Source of the DNA: Desulfobulbaceae bacterium BRH_c16a
GTDB lineage: Bacteria; Desulfobacterota; Desulfobulbia; Desulfobulbales; Desulfocapsaceae
Assembly: GCA_000961725.1 (NCBI GenBank)
Contig: LADS01000069.1
Coordinates: forward strand, 27,580-91,579
Direction: 5' to 3'
Length of the DNA: 64,000 nucleotides
Both the position numbers and the translations under genes were made by a program. The notes beneath the pieces were generated by a model that was not told the DNA's origin, did not search any database, and worked only from the letters and a program-made list of their open reading frames with translations. This document shows, one piece after another, positions 42,438-52,126 of the stretch (within the stretch, counting starts at the first letter, position 1; each line of letters starts with the position of its first letter).

Positions 42438-42686
42438 ATGGCAGTACGTATCAGATTGACCCGACTTGGCAGGAAGAAAAAACCGTTCTATCGTATCATC
42501 GTTGCCGACAGCGAATGCAAACGCGATGGCAAATTTCTCGATGTGGTTGGGACGTATGATCCACTCAAGGATCCGGCGGCAATTACTCTCGACAACGCCA
42601 AGCTTCAGGACTGGCTGGGGAAAGGTGCTCTCCCTACAGCAACTGTAAAAAGCCTTATGAAGAAAGCTGCGGCGTCTGTTCAATAA
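42438..42686 (+). CDS. rpsP: 30S ribosomal protein S16
   Basis: The 82-aa protein starts with MAVRIRLTRLGRKKKPFYRI, the universal S16 N-terminus. It helps assemble the 30S subunit. GGAGG lies upstream of the ATG, and khpA follows by 2 bp. Confidence 0.97.
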   Translation: MAVRIRLTRLGRKKKPFYRIIVADSECKRDGKFLDVVGTYDPLKDPAAITLDNAKLQDWLGKGALPTATVKSLMKKAAASVQ

Positions 42687-42688
42687 CA

Positions 42689-42919
42689 ATGGAAGAACTC
42701 ATAGCGGTTATAGCCCGATCTTTGGTCGATCGCCCGGATGCTGTAAAAGTCACCAGAACCGATGACGAGGACAGCATCACCATTGAACTGGCTGTTGCTT
42801 CGGAAGATCTGGGCAAGGTGATCGGAAAACAGGGGCGAACAGCCAGGGCGTTGCGCTCCTTGCTCGCGGCATCTGCTGCGAAGATCGAGAAACGGACCAG
42901 GCTTGAGATCGTAGAATAG
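42689..42919 (+). CDS. khpA: KhpA-type KH-domain RNA-binding protein
   Basis: The 76-aa protein is a single KH domain with the GxxG-type loop VIGKQGRTARALRSLL. KhpA partners KhpB/Jag as an RNA chaperone. It sits in its usual place between rpsP and rimM. Confidence 0.92.
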   Translation: MEELIAVIARSLVDRPDAVKVTRTDDEDSITIELAVASEDLGKVIGKQGRTARALRSLLAASAAKIEKRTRLEIVE

Positions 42920-42931
42920 CCGGTAGTTGGT

Positions 42932-43477
42932 ATGGCCGAAGAGTTTCATTATTCCGTTGACGAGTATCTGCTTCTTGGCAAGGTTGCCAAAGCGCACGGC
43001 TTACGGGGCGAGGTGAAGGTATTTCTTCATTCCGGACAGCCGGATAATATACGAAGTTACAAAGAATTGATCCTGGTGAATGACGATGGAGAACTCTATG
43101 GTCCTCTGACCGTGCTGAAAAGCAGGAATCAGGGAAAGTTTGCCATAATTCAATTCGACTCGGTCACCAGTCGCAGCCATGCGGAGCAGATTGAGGGCAG
43201 AGGTATTCTGCTGGCAAAATCACATCTGCCCGAAGTCAGCGAAGACGAGTATTATTGGCATCAATACCTTGGCAAAACAGTAATCGACCTGACCGGGACA
43301 CCTCTTGGCAAGGTGGATCATATCTTCTCGAACGGTGCGCAGGATGTCCTGGTGATAAGGACCGCGAATACGGAAATGCTTATCCCGGTGACAAAGGCAA
43401 TCATAGTGGGAGAAACAGCCGGAGAGTTGACTATAGATCCGCCTCCGGGATTAGTTGAGCTCAACACCGGCAACTGA
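42932..43477 (+). CDS. rimM: 16S rRNA processing protein RimM
   Basis: The 181-aa protein has the RimM N-terminal barrel (LLLGKVAKAHGLRGEVKV) and the C-terminal PRC-barrel (YYWHQYLGKTVID, AQDVLVIRT, LIPVTKAII). It binds S19 during 30S maturation. It lies between khpA and trmD. Confidence 0.95.
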   Translation: MAEEFHYSVDEYLLLGKVAKAHGLRGEVKVFLHSGQPDNIRSYKELILVNDDGELYGPLTVLKSRNQGKFAIIQFDSVTSRSHAEQIEGRGILLAKSHLPEVSEDEYYWHQYLGKTVIDLTGTPLGKVDHIFSNGAQDVLVIRTANTEMLIPVTKAIIVGETAGELTIDPPPGLVELNTGN

Positions 43478-43495
43478 GGGATTACACGGCGCCGG

Positions 43496-44275
43496 ATGAT
43501 TTTCGACATATTGACCATTTTCCCCGATCTCTTCGAATCGCCGCTTAAAGAGGGCATTCTCAGAAGGGCGAGCGAAAAAGGACTGATACACACCAATATC
43601 GTCAATATCAGAGATTTCGCCGAAGGTCCCCAGGCCATGACTGACGACAGGCCCTTCGGCGGCGGGGAAGGAATGGTAATGAAGCCCGAACCCCTGGCAC
43701 TGGCGGTGGAAAGCAGAAAAGCCACGGCACAATCGGTGAAGGTGATTCTCCTCACTCCCCAGGGACGCCAATATACCCAGAGCATAGCCGGGGAGCTGGC
43801 GAAAGAAGAGTACCTCATCCTGGTCTGCGGGCGTTACGAAGGGGTTGACGAACGGTTCAGAGCCGAGTATGTGGATGATGAGATTTCCATCGGCGATTTC
43901 ATTCTGACCGGAGGGGAACTGGCGGCCATGGTTGTCATCGATTCGGTGACCAGACTTTTGCCGGGCGTTCTCGGTTGTTCCGATTCGGCTGCCAAGGATA
44001 CATTCAGCAGAAACCTGCTGAAGCATCCGCAGTACACACGACCGAGGGTGTTCAACACACTTCAGGTCCCGGAAGAGTTGTTGTCCGGTAATCATGAAAT
44101 GATTGAAAAATACAGATTTATTTCTTCGGTCACCCGGACGCTGGAAAGAAGACCGGAGTTATTGAAGAAAGAAAGATTCACCACCAGGGAAATAAAGCTG
44201 CTGCGTCAGTACAGGCTGTATGACCGGGTAAAAGCTGTCCAGGAAAACCATCGGGAAAATGAAGTATCAGGGTGA
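43496..44275 (+). CDS. trmD: tRNA (guanine-37-N1)-methyltransferase
   Basis: The 259-aa protein is a SPOUT knot methyltransferase with MTDDRPFGGGEGMVM, LVCGRYEGVDERF and SIGDFILTGGELAAMV. It methylates G37 of tRNAs to prevent frameshifting. Its 3' end overlaps the next gene by 17 bp. Confidence 0.96.
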   Translation: MIFDILTIFPDLFESPLKEGILRRASEKGLIHTNIVNIRDFAEGPQAMTDDRPFGGGEGMVMKPEPLALAVESRKATAQSVKVILLTPQGRQYTQSIAGELAKEEYLILVCGRYEGVDERFRAEYVDDEISIGDFILTGGELAAMVVIDSVTRLLPGVLGCSDSAAKDTFSRNLLKHPQYTRPRVFNTLQVPEELLSGNHEMIEKYRFISSVTRTLERRPELLKKERFTTREIKLLRQYRLYDRVKAVQENHRENEVSG

Positions 44276-44828
44276 AACAACTCTCAGTATAGCCCTCATA
44301 CATCATCCTGTGGTGAATAAACGGGCTGAGATTATCGGGTCGGCTGTAACGAATCTGGATATCCATGACATAGCCAGAACAGCCAGAACCTACGGGATCT
44401 TGCAATATTTTATTGCGACTCCCTATGAAGACCAGCAGCAACTGGTAAATGAACTGCTTGCTCACTGGGAGACCGGCCACGGAGCTACATACAACCCTGC
44501 CCGGCGTGAGGCGCTTAGTATCGTAAGGCTTATCGACTCGCTTGAGTCGGCAATAGCCATCCTCACCGAAAAGTGCGGAAAAAAGCCGATGGTGGTTGCG
44601 ACAAGTGCAACATTTCGCGAGACAACGATAGGCTACAGTGAGCTGGGCAAAAAAATCAGAGAGGGTGAACAGGTTCTTCTGATATTCGGAACCGCCCACG
44701 GCCTCGCTCCGGAAGTAATACAATTAGCAGATGCAACACTTCCCCCCATTAAGGGCGGAACGGAATATAATCATCTCTCAGTTCGCTCGGCAGCCTCAAT
44801 CATTATTGACAGACTGCTCGGCTCCTGA
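44259..44828 (+). CDS. RNA methyltransferase-like SPOUT protein (PF09936 type)
   Basis: The 189-aa protein shows the SAM-dependent RNA methyltransferase pattern of the family often encoded beside trmD: SIALIHHPVVNKRAEIIGSA in its N-terminus, NLDIHDIARTARTYG, and the knot-like LLIFGTAHGLAPEVI. The substrate is not established. It overlaps trmD and lies 67 bp before rplS, so it is part of the ribosome-maturation operon. Confidence 0.85.
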   Translation: MKYQGETTLSIALIHHPVVNKRAEIIGSAVTNLDIHDIARTARTYGILQYFIATPYEDQQQLVNELLAHWETGHGATYNPARREALSIVRLIDSLESAIAILTEKCGKKPMVVATSATFRETTIGYSELGKKIREGEQVLLIFGTAHGLAPEVIQLADATLPPIKGGTEYNHLSVRSAASIIIDRLLGS

Positions 44829-44895
44829 GTTAATCGTGTCAACAACTCAATAACTGGATTTTAATCCTAAAGATACTAACCCAACAGAAATCGTT

Positions 44896-45249
44896 ATGAG
44901 CACAATAATCGACAGAATCAATCTTGAACAAATGCGGCAAGACCACCCGGACTTTCGTGCCGGTGATAACGTAAAGGTGTATATCCGCATCATTGAGGGC
45001 AACAAGGAACGAGTCCAGATTTTCCAGGGAGTTGTCATCAAGCGCAAAAATGGCACAATGGATGCCACATATACCGTGCGAAAGATTTCCCATGGTGTCG
45101 GTGTGGAAAAAACATTCTCCCTGCACAACCCCCGTATCGAAAAAATTGAAGTAATGACACGAGGCCGCGTTCGTCGCGCCCGTCTCTATTACCTCCGCAA
45201 ACGTACAGGAAAAGCTGCGCGTATCCGCGAGCGCGGACTGCCTCGATAA
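44896..45249 (+). CDS. rplS: 50S ribosomal protein L19
   Basis: The 117-aa protein has the L19 hallmarks FRAGDNVKVYIRI, RVQIFQGVVIKRKNG and VGVEKTFSLHNPRIEKIEV. L19 lies at the subunit interface. An imperfect hairpin without a T-run follows at 45271. Confidence 0.97.
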   Translation: MSTIIDRINLEQMRQDHPDFRAGDNVKVYIRIIEGNKERVQIFQGVVIKRKNGTMDATYTVRKISHGVGVEKTFSLHNPRIEKIEVMTRGRVRRARLYYLRKRTGKAARIRERGLPR

Positions 45250-45270
45250 CTTTCCAGGTTATCCCTACGG

Positions 45271-45307
45271 ATCACTGACAACAGTTCTGCCTGCTGCTGT
45301 CAGTGAT
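45271..45307 (+). terminator. Stem-loop after rplS
   Basis: ATCACTGACAACAG (45271-45284) pairs with 45294-45307 at 13 of 14 positions. No T-run follows, so it may allow read-through into rnhB. Confidence 0.5.
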
Positions 45308-45385
45308 GGACTGAGACCCGTATGCGCCTTCATTTTGCCACCCACGATCACCGGGTTTTTCAAAGTTCCCTTGAGGGGTGCTCAA

Positions 45386-46048
45386 ATGAAAGGCATTCTC
45401 ACCGATTGCAGTGACCGTGCAGACAATTTCAGTCTTGAGCGGCGCCTGCATCAAAAGGGATATTGCTGCGTTGCAGGTTGCGATGAGGCCGGGCGGGGTC
45501 CGCTCGCGGGACCTGTTGTTGCTGCCTGTGTTGTTCTTCCCCTCGAATGCGAGCATGCCCTTTTCCTCGACTCAAAAATACTTCCCCAGCAAAAAAGACT
45601 CGACCTGAACAACCACCTCCTGGCAATAGGCGCATCGATTGGTATCGGAATCGTTTCCGAACAGCAGATTGACCTGATCAATATTCTTCAGGCCTCGCTT
45701 TCGGCAATGAGACTCGCTGTTGAAAACATGACGGGAACCCAGCCCGATTTCATTCTTGTCGACGGCAAGTTTGAGGTCCCGCTCACCATCCCGCAGGCGG
45801 CTCTGATAAAAGGGGAATCAAAAAGCGCCTCTATTGCTGCCGCCAGCATCATCGCTAAAGTGGCAAGAGACCGGATCATGGAAGCTCTCCACGAGCAATA
45901 TCCCATATATAATTTCTCCCGGCATAAGGGATACCCCACCAGCGAGCATCGGGAAGCTCTCTGTCTCCATGGCCCTTGCCCGGTCCACCGTATGACCTTC
46001 AAAGGAGTCCGCGAACATGTCGGATTATCGGCTGCGCCTTGGCCATAA
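45386..46048 (+). CDS. rnhB: Ribonuclease HII
   Basis: The ATG at 45386 (220 aa, with GAGGGG upstream) is preferred over a TTG at 45335. Catalytic acidic motifs are visible: CDEAGRGPLAGPV, LDSKILPQQKR, LVDGKF and a SIIAKVARD block. It removes ribonucleotides from DNA. It overlaps yraN by 32 bp. Confidence 0.94.
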   Translation: MKGILTDCSDRADNFSLERRLHQKGYCCVAGCDEAGRGPLAGPVVAACVVLPLECEHALFLDSKILPQQKRLDLNNHLLAIGASIGIGIVSEQQIDLINILQASLSAMRLAVENMTGTQPDFILVDGKFEVPLTIPQAALIKGESKSASIAAASIIAKVARDRIMEALHEQYPIYNFSRHKGYPTSEHREALCLHGPCPVHRMTFKGVREHVGLSAAPWP

Positions 46049-46388
46049 TGGTGAGGAAATTGCCAAAAAATTTCTGGTGAAATCGGGCTATGTCATTGTA
46101 GCCAGAAACTACCGCTGCAAACTCGGTGAAATCGATATCATCGCCAGAGATGGTGATTTTCTCGTATTTATCGAGGTAAAGACGAGGTCGAATTCTGCCT
46201 GCGGCTCCCCTGCTGCAGCTGTAACTCTCAGAAAGCAGCGACAGATATGCCAGACCGCTCAATACTATCTGGCCGAACACAAACTTTTTGAAACTCCTGC
46301 AAGATTTGATGTAGTTGCCATCGTGGTTGAACATGACGGGCAACACCTGGTAGAGCTGATTGCCGATGCATTTGATCTTTGCCAATAG
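46017..46388 (+). CDS. yraN: YraN-family (UPF0102) nuclease-like protein
   Basis: The 123-aa protein has the Holliday-junction-resolvase-like core: GEEIAKKFL, NYRCKLGEIDIIARDG and FIEVKTRSN (putative D/E-x-K metal site). Its cellular role is unsettled. It commonly follows rnhB, as here. Confidence 0.9.
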   Translation: MSDYRLRLGHNGEEIAKKFLVKSGYVIVARNYRCKLGEIDIIARDGDFLVFIEVKTRSNSACGSPAAAVTLRKQRQICQTAQYYLAEHKLFETPARFDVVAIVVEHDGQHLVELIADAFDLCQ

Positions 46389-46473
46389 TTCTTGAACTGA
46401 TTATTTTTTCATCTTGTCCGGCAATGAAAGGTGGTAATATAGGATTGGTTAGTATTCACAACGCGTTATATTA

Positions 46474-46621
46474 CTAGGAGGCTGTCCGGGAATGCCCTTT
46501 TCTCCCATATCTTCGTTAAACTCGAAAAAATTATCCTCGGAATATTAAATATATACCTCTGGTAATTTTTTCGAGTTTGCCTCGATCTGAGAGAAAATTG
46601 CTATCTCGGACAACCTCCTAG
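46474..46621. mobile_element. 148-bp inverted-repeat (MITE-like) element
   Basis: Terminal arms CTAGGAGGCTGTCCG (46474-46488) and CGGACAACCTCCTAG (46607-46621) pair at 14 of 15 positions. A second inner pair (AAACTCGAAAAAATTATCC at 46518-46536 against 46561-46578) matches with one gap. The whole could form a cruciform. No coding capacity is present. It lies between yraN and pdxA. Confidence 0.65.
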
Positions 46622-46660
46622 GAACCTTGCATTATCCTTCTATCAAGGTAAAATCTTCGT

Positions 46661-47674
46661 ATGGTCACAATTGGAATCACCATGGGCTGTCCCGCCGGGA
46701 TAGGCCCGGAGATAATTCTCCGTTACTTTGCCGGGAAAACGCAACAGTCGTGGTTGCAACCGGTCGTTATCGGGGATCGGTCGGTTCTTGAAAAGTGTGG
46801 TGAAGATTTACGGCTACCTGCCCCATGCGTGACGTGGCAGCCCGGAACTCCTCTGCCTGCTGCCGGAATCCCGGTAATTCAGGTATCGTCTCTCAGCCCT
46901 GAGGAAATTACCTGGGGAGAGCCCGATCTTGCTACCGGCAAGGCCATGGCCGACTATATCACGACCGGAGTGCAACTGGTGCAGAGTGGCCTTCTCCAGG
47001 GCTTGACCACCTGCCCGATCTCCAAGGCGGCCCTGAACGACGCCGGCTATTATTTCCCCGGACATACCGAGATGCTTGCCAGCCTGACCAAAGCCTCCGA
47101 CTTTGCCATGATGATGGCCGGGGCCAGGCTGAAAGTGACGCTGGTCACCATTCACCGGCCGCTCAGCGAAGTGGCGGCAGCTCTTTCCGCCGATTCGATT
47201 GCCAATTTGATTCGTATCACATATCAGGCTCTGCGGATCGATTTCGATATCGCCATGCCGCGCATCGGTGTCGCCGGACTCAATCCCCATGCCGGAGAAG
47301 GCAGGCTCTTCGGCAGTGAGGAGGATCTGGTCATTACACCGGCTATCGCCAGTGCGCAAGCGGACGGCATAAACGTTCAAGGCCCTTTTCCTCCCGACAC
47401 AATCTTTGTGAAAGCCGTATCGGGGGCGTTTGATGCGGTTGTCTGCATGTACCACGACCAGGGGCTTATCCCTTTCAAGCTCCTGCATTTCGAAGATGGG
47501 GTGAACGTTACCCTCGGATTGCCGATTGTCCGCACCTCCGTCGATCACGGAACTGCCTATGATATTGCCGGTAAGGGCCTTGCCAGCGAGCGAAGCCTGG
47601 CGGAAGCCGTTGCACTTGCCGGTTCGATAAGCATGAACAGATCTAAAATAAACCGAGGTGAAACAGGTATATGA
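46661..47674 (+). CDS. pdxA: 4-hydroxythreonine-4-phosphate dehydrogenase
   Basis: The 337-aa protein has the PdxA motifs ITMGCPAGIGPEI, TCPISKAAL, FPGHTEML (metal-binding His), GLNPHAGEGRLFG and MYHDQGLIPFK. It acts in the DXP-dependent pathway to pyridoxal phosphate. Its stop overlaps the tmk start by 4 bp. Confidence 0.95.
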   Translation: MVTIGITMGCPAGIGPEIILRYFAGKTQQSWLQPVVIGDRSVLEKCGEDLRLPAPCVTWQPGTPLPAAGIPVIQVSSLSPEEITWGEPDLATGKAMADYITTGVQLVQSGLLQGLTTCPISKAALNDAGYYFPGHTEMLASLTKASDFAMMMAGARLKVTLVTIHRPLSEVAAALSADSIANLIRITYQALRIDFDIAMPRIGVAGLNPHAGEGRLFGSEEDLVITPAIASAQADGINVQGPFPPDTIFVKAVSGAFDAVVCMYHDQGLIPFKLLHFEDGVNVTLGLPIVRTSVDHGTAYDIAGKGLASERSLAEAVALAGSISMNRSKINRGETGI

Positions 47675-48318
47675 AGGATAAGGGGCCGCGCGGAAAACTG
47701 ATCGTATTTGAAGGAACGGACGGGACCGGGAAGTCCACCCAGCTGAAACTCCTCGGCAGCTATCTCGAGAAACAGGGTTACCCGGTGGTTGCCACCAGGG
47801 AACCGACAAACGGCTCGTACGGCCGGCAGATACGCAATCTCTATGTCAACCGGCATCAATACAGCCGTGAGGAGGAACTGGAACTCTTCCTGGCCGATCG
47901 AAGAGAGCACGTCCACAACCTTCTTCAACCCTGCCTGCAACAAGGTAAAATAATTCTCTGCGACAGATACTATTTTTCCACCGCCGCCTACCAGGGCGCC
48001 CTTGGACTGAACCCGGAGACGATCCTCGAGCAGAACAGCTTTGCCCCGGAACCCGATCTTGTGTTGCTCTTCCAGGCTCCTCTTGAGGTGAGTATGAAAA
48101 GAATCACCTGCGGCAGAGGCGACACTTTGAACAATTTCGAACAGCTTGAATTTCTGGAAAAAGTAGCTGCAATCTTTGCATCCATCCACCGACCGTATAT
48201 CCGCAGGATTGATGCCTCCGGCTCGATCGAAACCGTTCGCCGGCAGGTCGTCGACTCTGTCACACCCCTGCTTTCTCTGCCATCGGCTGTTCCTTACGGA
48301 ATGAGCATTTGCCCATGA
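47671..48318 (+). CDS. tmk: Thymidylate kinase
   Basis: The 215-aa P-loop kinase has FEGTDGTGKSTQ, ATREPTNGSYG, LFLADRREH and CDRYYFSTAAYQG. It phosphorylates dTMP to dTDP. It lies within an overlapping run pdxA-tmk-TPR-lipoprotein. Confidence 0.94.
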   Translation: MKDKGPRGKLIVFEGTDGTGKSTQLKLLGSYLEKQGYPVVATREPTNGSYGRQIRNLYVNRHQYSREEELELFLADRREHVHNLLQPCLQQGKIILCDRYYFSTAAYQGALGLNPETILEQNSFAPEPDLVLLFQAPLEVSMKRITCGRGDTLNNFEQLEFLEKVAAIFASIHRPYIRRIDASGSIETVRRQVVDSVTPLLSLPSAVPYGMSICP

Positions 48319-50048
48319 CCAGCAAATATTTAACGCTCATCTTCTGCTTCTTTTTCCTGCTGGGCTCATGCACCGCGACTCTTCCCCCTCCGGTGAAGCC
48401 GGCAAAACAAGTCGAAGCTCAGCTTACCCAGCCTATAGAAGGCGACGACCGGCCCGATTTTTCCTGCGCATATTTTTATTTTCTCTGGGGAACCCATTCG
48501 GAATTCAACCAGAAGCATGCGGAAGCGCTCGATGCCTACGAAAAAGCCCTTATCTGCGATCCGACGGCTGGATACATAAAAGAAAAAATCCCCATTCTCC
48601 TGTTGAAAATGGGAGAATTGGAGAAAGCAGGCGAATGGTTGCGTCAGGCCCTTGTAGACCAGCCTGAAGAAAACTCCAACCGGCTTTTCCTCGCCACTCT
48701 CTACATTCAACAGGGCAAGATCTCCGAAGCCATTGAACTGTACGACCAGGTACTTGCAAGCGATCCGGATAATGACAGCGTCCACCTGCGCCTCGGTCTC
48801 CTTTACAGTCATCAGGAGCAGTACGAAAAAGCCGAAAAAATATTCAGACGACTGGTGGAGAAAAATGACGGTTCCTATTTTGCCCATCTCTCCCTTGCCC
48901 GGCTTCTGACTCAGATCGAACAATACCCGGAAGCAGAACGGGAATATGAAAAGGCACTCGAACTCAACTGGTCAAAGGACCTTTCTTACGAGATTGGCCA
49001 CCTTTACATGTCACAGCAAAAACATGAAGACGCGCTACGCCTCTACACCGCCATTGTCGAGCACGATCCTTTTGATGAACGGGCTGCACTGAGTCGGGTT
49101 CAGGTCCTGCTTGAGATGGAAAAAAACGATCAGGCCCTGGATGAACTCAAGACAATCAGCAATTTCAGCAAGAACCCGGTAGCCGTCGACATCATCGTCA
49201 GCAAGGTGCTGCTCCGGCAAAAAAAGACAGCCGAAGCAAAGGAAATCCTGTTACGCCTGGCCAGGGAAACCGAGAATACCGAATCACGCTATATGCTTGC
49301 CCTGCTTGCGTATCAGGAGGAAAACCCCGACATGGCACTGGAGCATATCGGCCATATCGCGCCCGGCAGTTCCGAGTTCGAGGAAGCTGTCTATCTGCAG
49401 AGCCGCATCTATAAAGAGAAGGGGAAATCGGAGAAGGCCATTGCCTTATTAAAGAAATATATTGCCTCCGAGTCCAGCCGCAGCCCGCTTTTCTACGCCC
49501 TGCTCTCTTCGTTCTACCAGGAAAAAAAAGAAGACCTCGCCGCGATATCCCTCATGGAGGCGGCAATAACCATTTATCCCGACAATCCTCAGCTTTTCTT
49601 TGAATACGGCCTGCTCCTCGACAAAAAAGGCATGTATGAACAAGCAATGGCCAAAATGGAAAATGTTCTCGAACTGCAGCCCGATCACGCCGAAGCCCTC
49701 AATTATATCGGCTACACCTGGGCCGACAACAATATCCATCTCGACAAAGCCCTTGAATATATCCTCCGGGCCGTTGACCTGAAACCGGACAATGGATACA
49801 TCATAGATAGCCTTGGCTGGGTCTACTTTCGAATGGGCGAGTTTGAAAAAGCCGCTCAGGAATTGGAACGCGCATTGCAATTGGAGCCGGGCGATCCTAA
49901 TATTTATGAGCATCTAGGAGATGTCTACCGCTCCCTTGGAGAAACATCCAAGGCACGTGAGATATACCGCAAGGGCTACGAAATGTTCGAGGACGAAATG
50001 AAAAAATCCAATCTGAAACAAAAGATCGATGCTCTGGCGAACGAATAA
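48315..50048 (+). CDS. TPR-repeat lipoprotein
   Basis: The ATG at 48315 overlaps the tmk stop (ATGA). The 577-aa protein has a lipoprotein signal (FFFLLGSC, lipid-attached Cys near residue 20) and at least a dozen TPR units (for example AEREYEKALELNW, AQELERALQLEPGDPNIYEHLG). It is probably anchored in the outer membrane facing the periplasm, as an assembly scaffold. It overlaps the next lipoprotein gene by 20 bp, which suggests the two work together. Confidence 0.85.
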   Translation: MTSKYLTLIFCFFFLLGSCTATLPPPVKPAKQVEAQLTQPIEGDDRPDFSCAYFYFLWGTHSEFNQKHAEALDAYEKALICDPTAGYIKEKIPILLLKMGELEKAGEWLRQALVDQPEENSNRLFLATLYIQQGKISEAIELYDQVLASDPDNDSVHLRLGLLYSHQEQYEKAEKIFRRLVEKNDGSYFAHLSLARLLTQIEQYPEAEREYEKALELNWSKDLSYEIGHLYMSQQKHEDALRLYTAIVEHDPFDERAALSRVQVLLEMEKNDQALDELKTISNFSKNPVAVDIIVSKVLLRQKKTAEAKEILLRLARETENTESRYMLALLAYQEENPDMALEHIGHIAPGSSEFEEAVYLQSRIYKEKGKSEKAIALLKKYIASESSRSPLFYALLSSFYQEKKEDLAAISLMEAAITIYPDNPQLFFEYGLLLDKKGMYEQAMAKMENVLELQPDHAEALNYIGYTWADNNIHLDKALEYILRAVDLKPDNGYIIDSLGWVYFRMGEFEKAAQELERALQLEPGDPNIYEHLGDVYRSLGETSKAREIYRKGYEMFEDEMKKSNLKQKIDALANE

Positions 50049-50853
50049 TTCCAGCCCGGGAATTTTCCGGCTGCTCATCCTGCTGTTCATCTTCGCCACG
50101 CTTGCCGGCTGTGCCAGAAGGCCCTGGACGGAACGGCTGGAAGGCGACCGGTACGAAGAGGCCAGCCGGCTGATGGATTCACTGGCGGCCACTCATGAGG
50201 CCTGCGGCAAAACCCTGGATGGAGACCTCGCTCTTGTCTACACCAATGCTCTCGAGAAAAAGGCTCTTGCCGGTTACCTGGAGTTCTCCATGCCGACAGC
50301 CTATAGGTTCGTGGTGACCAATCCCTTTGGCCAGCCGGTCTTTGTGGTTGCCGGAGACCATGCATCCTTTCAGGCTATTCATGTTCCGGACAGGAAATAT
50401 ATGGCCGGCAGCATGAGATCTTTCGGCCTGCGCTACAACCTGCCTGCCGAAATACTGAGCAAAAGCTGGGGCGAGTGGATCATGGCGCGAAATACCCATT
50501 CCAGCCAAACCATCTCCGCCATCCATGAAGATCGGCAGGCCCGCGGAATCTGGATCACATATCGTCATGAAACAGGTGAGTCCGCCGGCCAAAGCCATCT
50601 GCTGGTTGATCCGGAAACCGAGATAATCCTTGCCCGCATTCTGGAAAACGGAGAAGGAAAAAAGATTGCAGAAGTGACATATGACGGCTGGCAGGATCAG
50701 GAAAAATGCCGGCAACCCCACGAAGTGAACATAACCGGCCTCGACTACGGTACGGACATCCGCCTGAAGTTCTCAGATGTGCAAATAACGGCAGAGAAAA
50801 AACGTTTCCAGTTGTCTGCTCCGCCGGGTTACCTGAAACAGTTCATGCCGTAA
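50029..50853 (+). CDS. LolB-like / DUF4292-type outer-membrane lipoprotein
   Basis: The 274-aa protein has a signal peptide with lipobox LAGC (Cys near 28) and an all-beta mature part (TAYRFVVTNPFGQPVFVVAGD, FGLRYNLPAEILSKSWGEW) resembling the LolB/LppX-like half-barrel. It could receive lipoproteins at the outer membrane. The assignment is by fold pattern and pairing with the TPR lipoprotein, so it is tentative. Confidence 0.62.
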   Translation: MLWRTNNSSPGIFRLLILLFIFATLAGCARRPWTERLEGDRYEEASRLMDSLAATHEACGKTLDGDLALVYTNALEKKALAGYLEFSMPTAYRFVVTNPFGQPVFVVAGDHASFQAIHVPDRKYMAGSMRSFGLRYNLPAEILSKSWGEWIMARNTHSSQTISAIHEDRQARGIWITYRHETGESAGQSHLLVDPETEIILARILENGEGKKIAEVTYDGWQDQEKCRQPHEVNITGLDYGTDIRLKFSDVQITAEKKRFQLSAPPGYLKQFMP

Positions 50854-50874
50854 CCGAACTTCAGGGGCACTCAT

Positions 50875-51822
50875 TTACTGATCTGCGTTGCCGGGAGGCA
50901 ATTCATTGACGATAAGAACAAAGAGATTGTCGTTCTTGAAAAAAACCTGCTGCAGATCATAATCCCTGTCGGGAGAAAGTTCGAGCACAACCTGTACCTT
51001 GTCCGGGTTTGTATGTTTTGTGGTGTGAATGCGGTGGATGTATTTGCCATTGGCGAGGATGTTTTCCTGGACCCCCGTTCCCAACTCCATTTCCATGAAA
51101 TCACACAGCACCCGTGGATTTTCCTTTTCTACGGCAGAAACGGCAGGTGGATGAAAATCATTCAGGTGAAACAGAACCATCTCGCCTTTGTTCGAGCTGT
51201 CGTCAAAGGATATTTCGAGAAGCTGAGGAGACACGGCACCGTTTCCGGTTTCCTGAACCGGTTGTTCTTGCTTCGTTTCCCGTTTGGGAAGAACAGGCGG
51301 GACCGGTTTTCCGTCAAGAGGCCCGGCAGCCGAGGTTTCCGGAGTCGGCAGATCCTTCGGGCTCTGCGGCCGACCGGCCGGATCGGTTTTTTTCTGCGGC
51401 TCGCCTGCTTCAGAGGTAAGCTCAACTGTGAAAGTATTGTCAGCTTCGGAATAATCGTGGGTGTACCGGACAACGGGATCCTTTGCCAGATCGATTACGA
51501 TGCGGGTCTTCTGTTCGGGAGTCTGATGCAGCCCTATGCGAATGGCCGTCGCCAGTTTGCCGTCAGTCAGCGGGATACCGTTTTTCCCCAGATACTTGCT
51601 TCCAGGAAAATCGATAACCACACGGGGATTATCACCCTTGATGGAAAATATTCTCGGCACCGCAGGGCCACTCAGTTTGAAAGCTACAGTCTCTTGCCCT
51701 TCGGACCCGACTGCATGGGTAATCGATTCAATTTTCACCGTATTTATTGTTTCTGCGAATGTTACTGAGGGAACCGATAAACCCATCCCGGCAAAAGCAA
51801 CAAGCAAGAATAACCACCTCAT
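50875..51822 (-). CDS. AMIN-domain exported protein
   Basis: The ATG at 51822 (315 aa) lies nine bases after AGGA; the longer frame uses a TTG. The protein has a signal peptide, an AMIN domain (about 28-135: RVVIDFPGSKYLG, KTRIVIDLAKDP), a Pro/Lys-rich linker (about 140-195) and a second AMIN-like domain (about 200-305). AMIN domains bind peptidoglycan or secretin channels. No amidase or secretin module follows. It lies convergent to the LolB-like gene. Confidence 0.82.
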   Translation of the reverse strand: MRWLFLLVAFAGMGLSVPSVTFAETINTVKIESITHAVGSEGQETVAFKLSGPAVPRIFSIKGDNPRVVIDFPGSKYLGKNGIPLTDGKLATAIRIGLHQTPEQKTRIVIDLAKDPVVRYTHDYSEADNTFTVELTSEAGEPQKKTDPAGRPQSPKDLPTPETSAAGPLDGKPVPPVLPKRETKQEQPVQETGNGAVSPQLLEISFDDSSNKGEMVLFHLNDFHPPAVSAVEKENPRVLCDFMEMELGTGVQENILANGKYIHRIHTTKHTNPDKVQVVLELSPDRDYDLQQVFFKNDNLFVLIVNELPPGNADQ

Positions 51823-52126
51823 CGGACACAATCCTTTTTTATATATTATTACGAATGCTTATCGAAAATAACAATGTGTGACTCTTTTGATTACCTCATC
51901 CCGACTTGAAAAGTCAACCAAATTTCAGTAAATGGTGGGACTGGGACTGGCAAACAAGAATAACACGCAGAGATATGGCGACCTCTGACATTCTTCCATG
52001 GAACCTGCCGCAACAGGAATCTCTTCAAAGCCCTCTGAGGGCTTTACGATTCCGGGCGTGGGAGAGACTCATGTTTTTTACATACAGAATCTGAAAACAA
52101 ACCTCTAAGACGCAAACAAGAATCTA

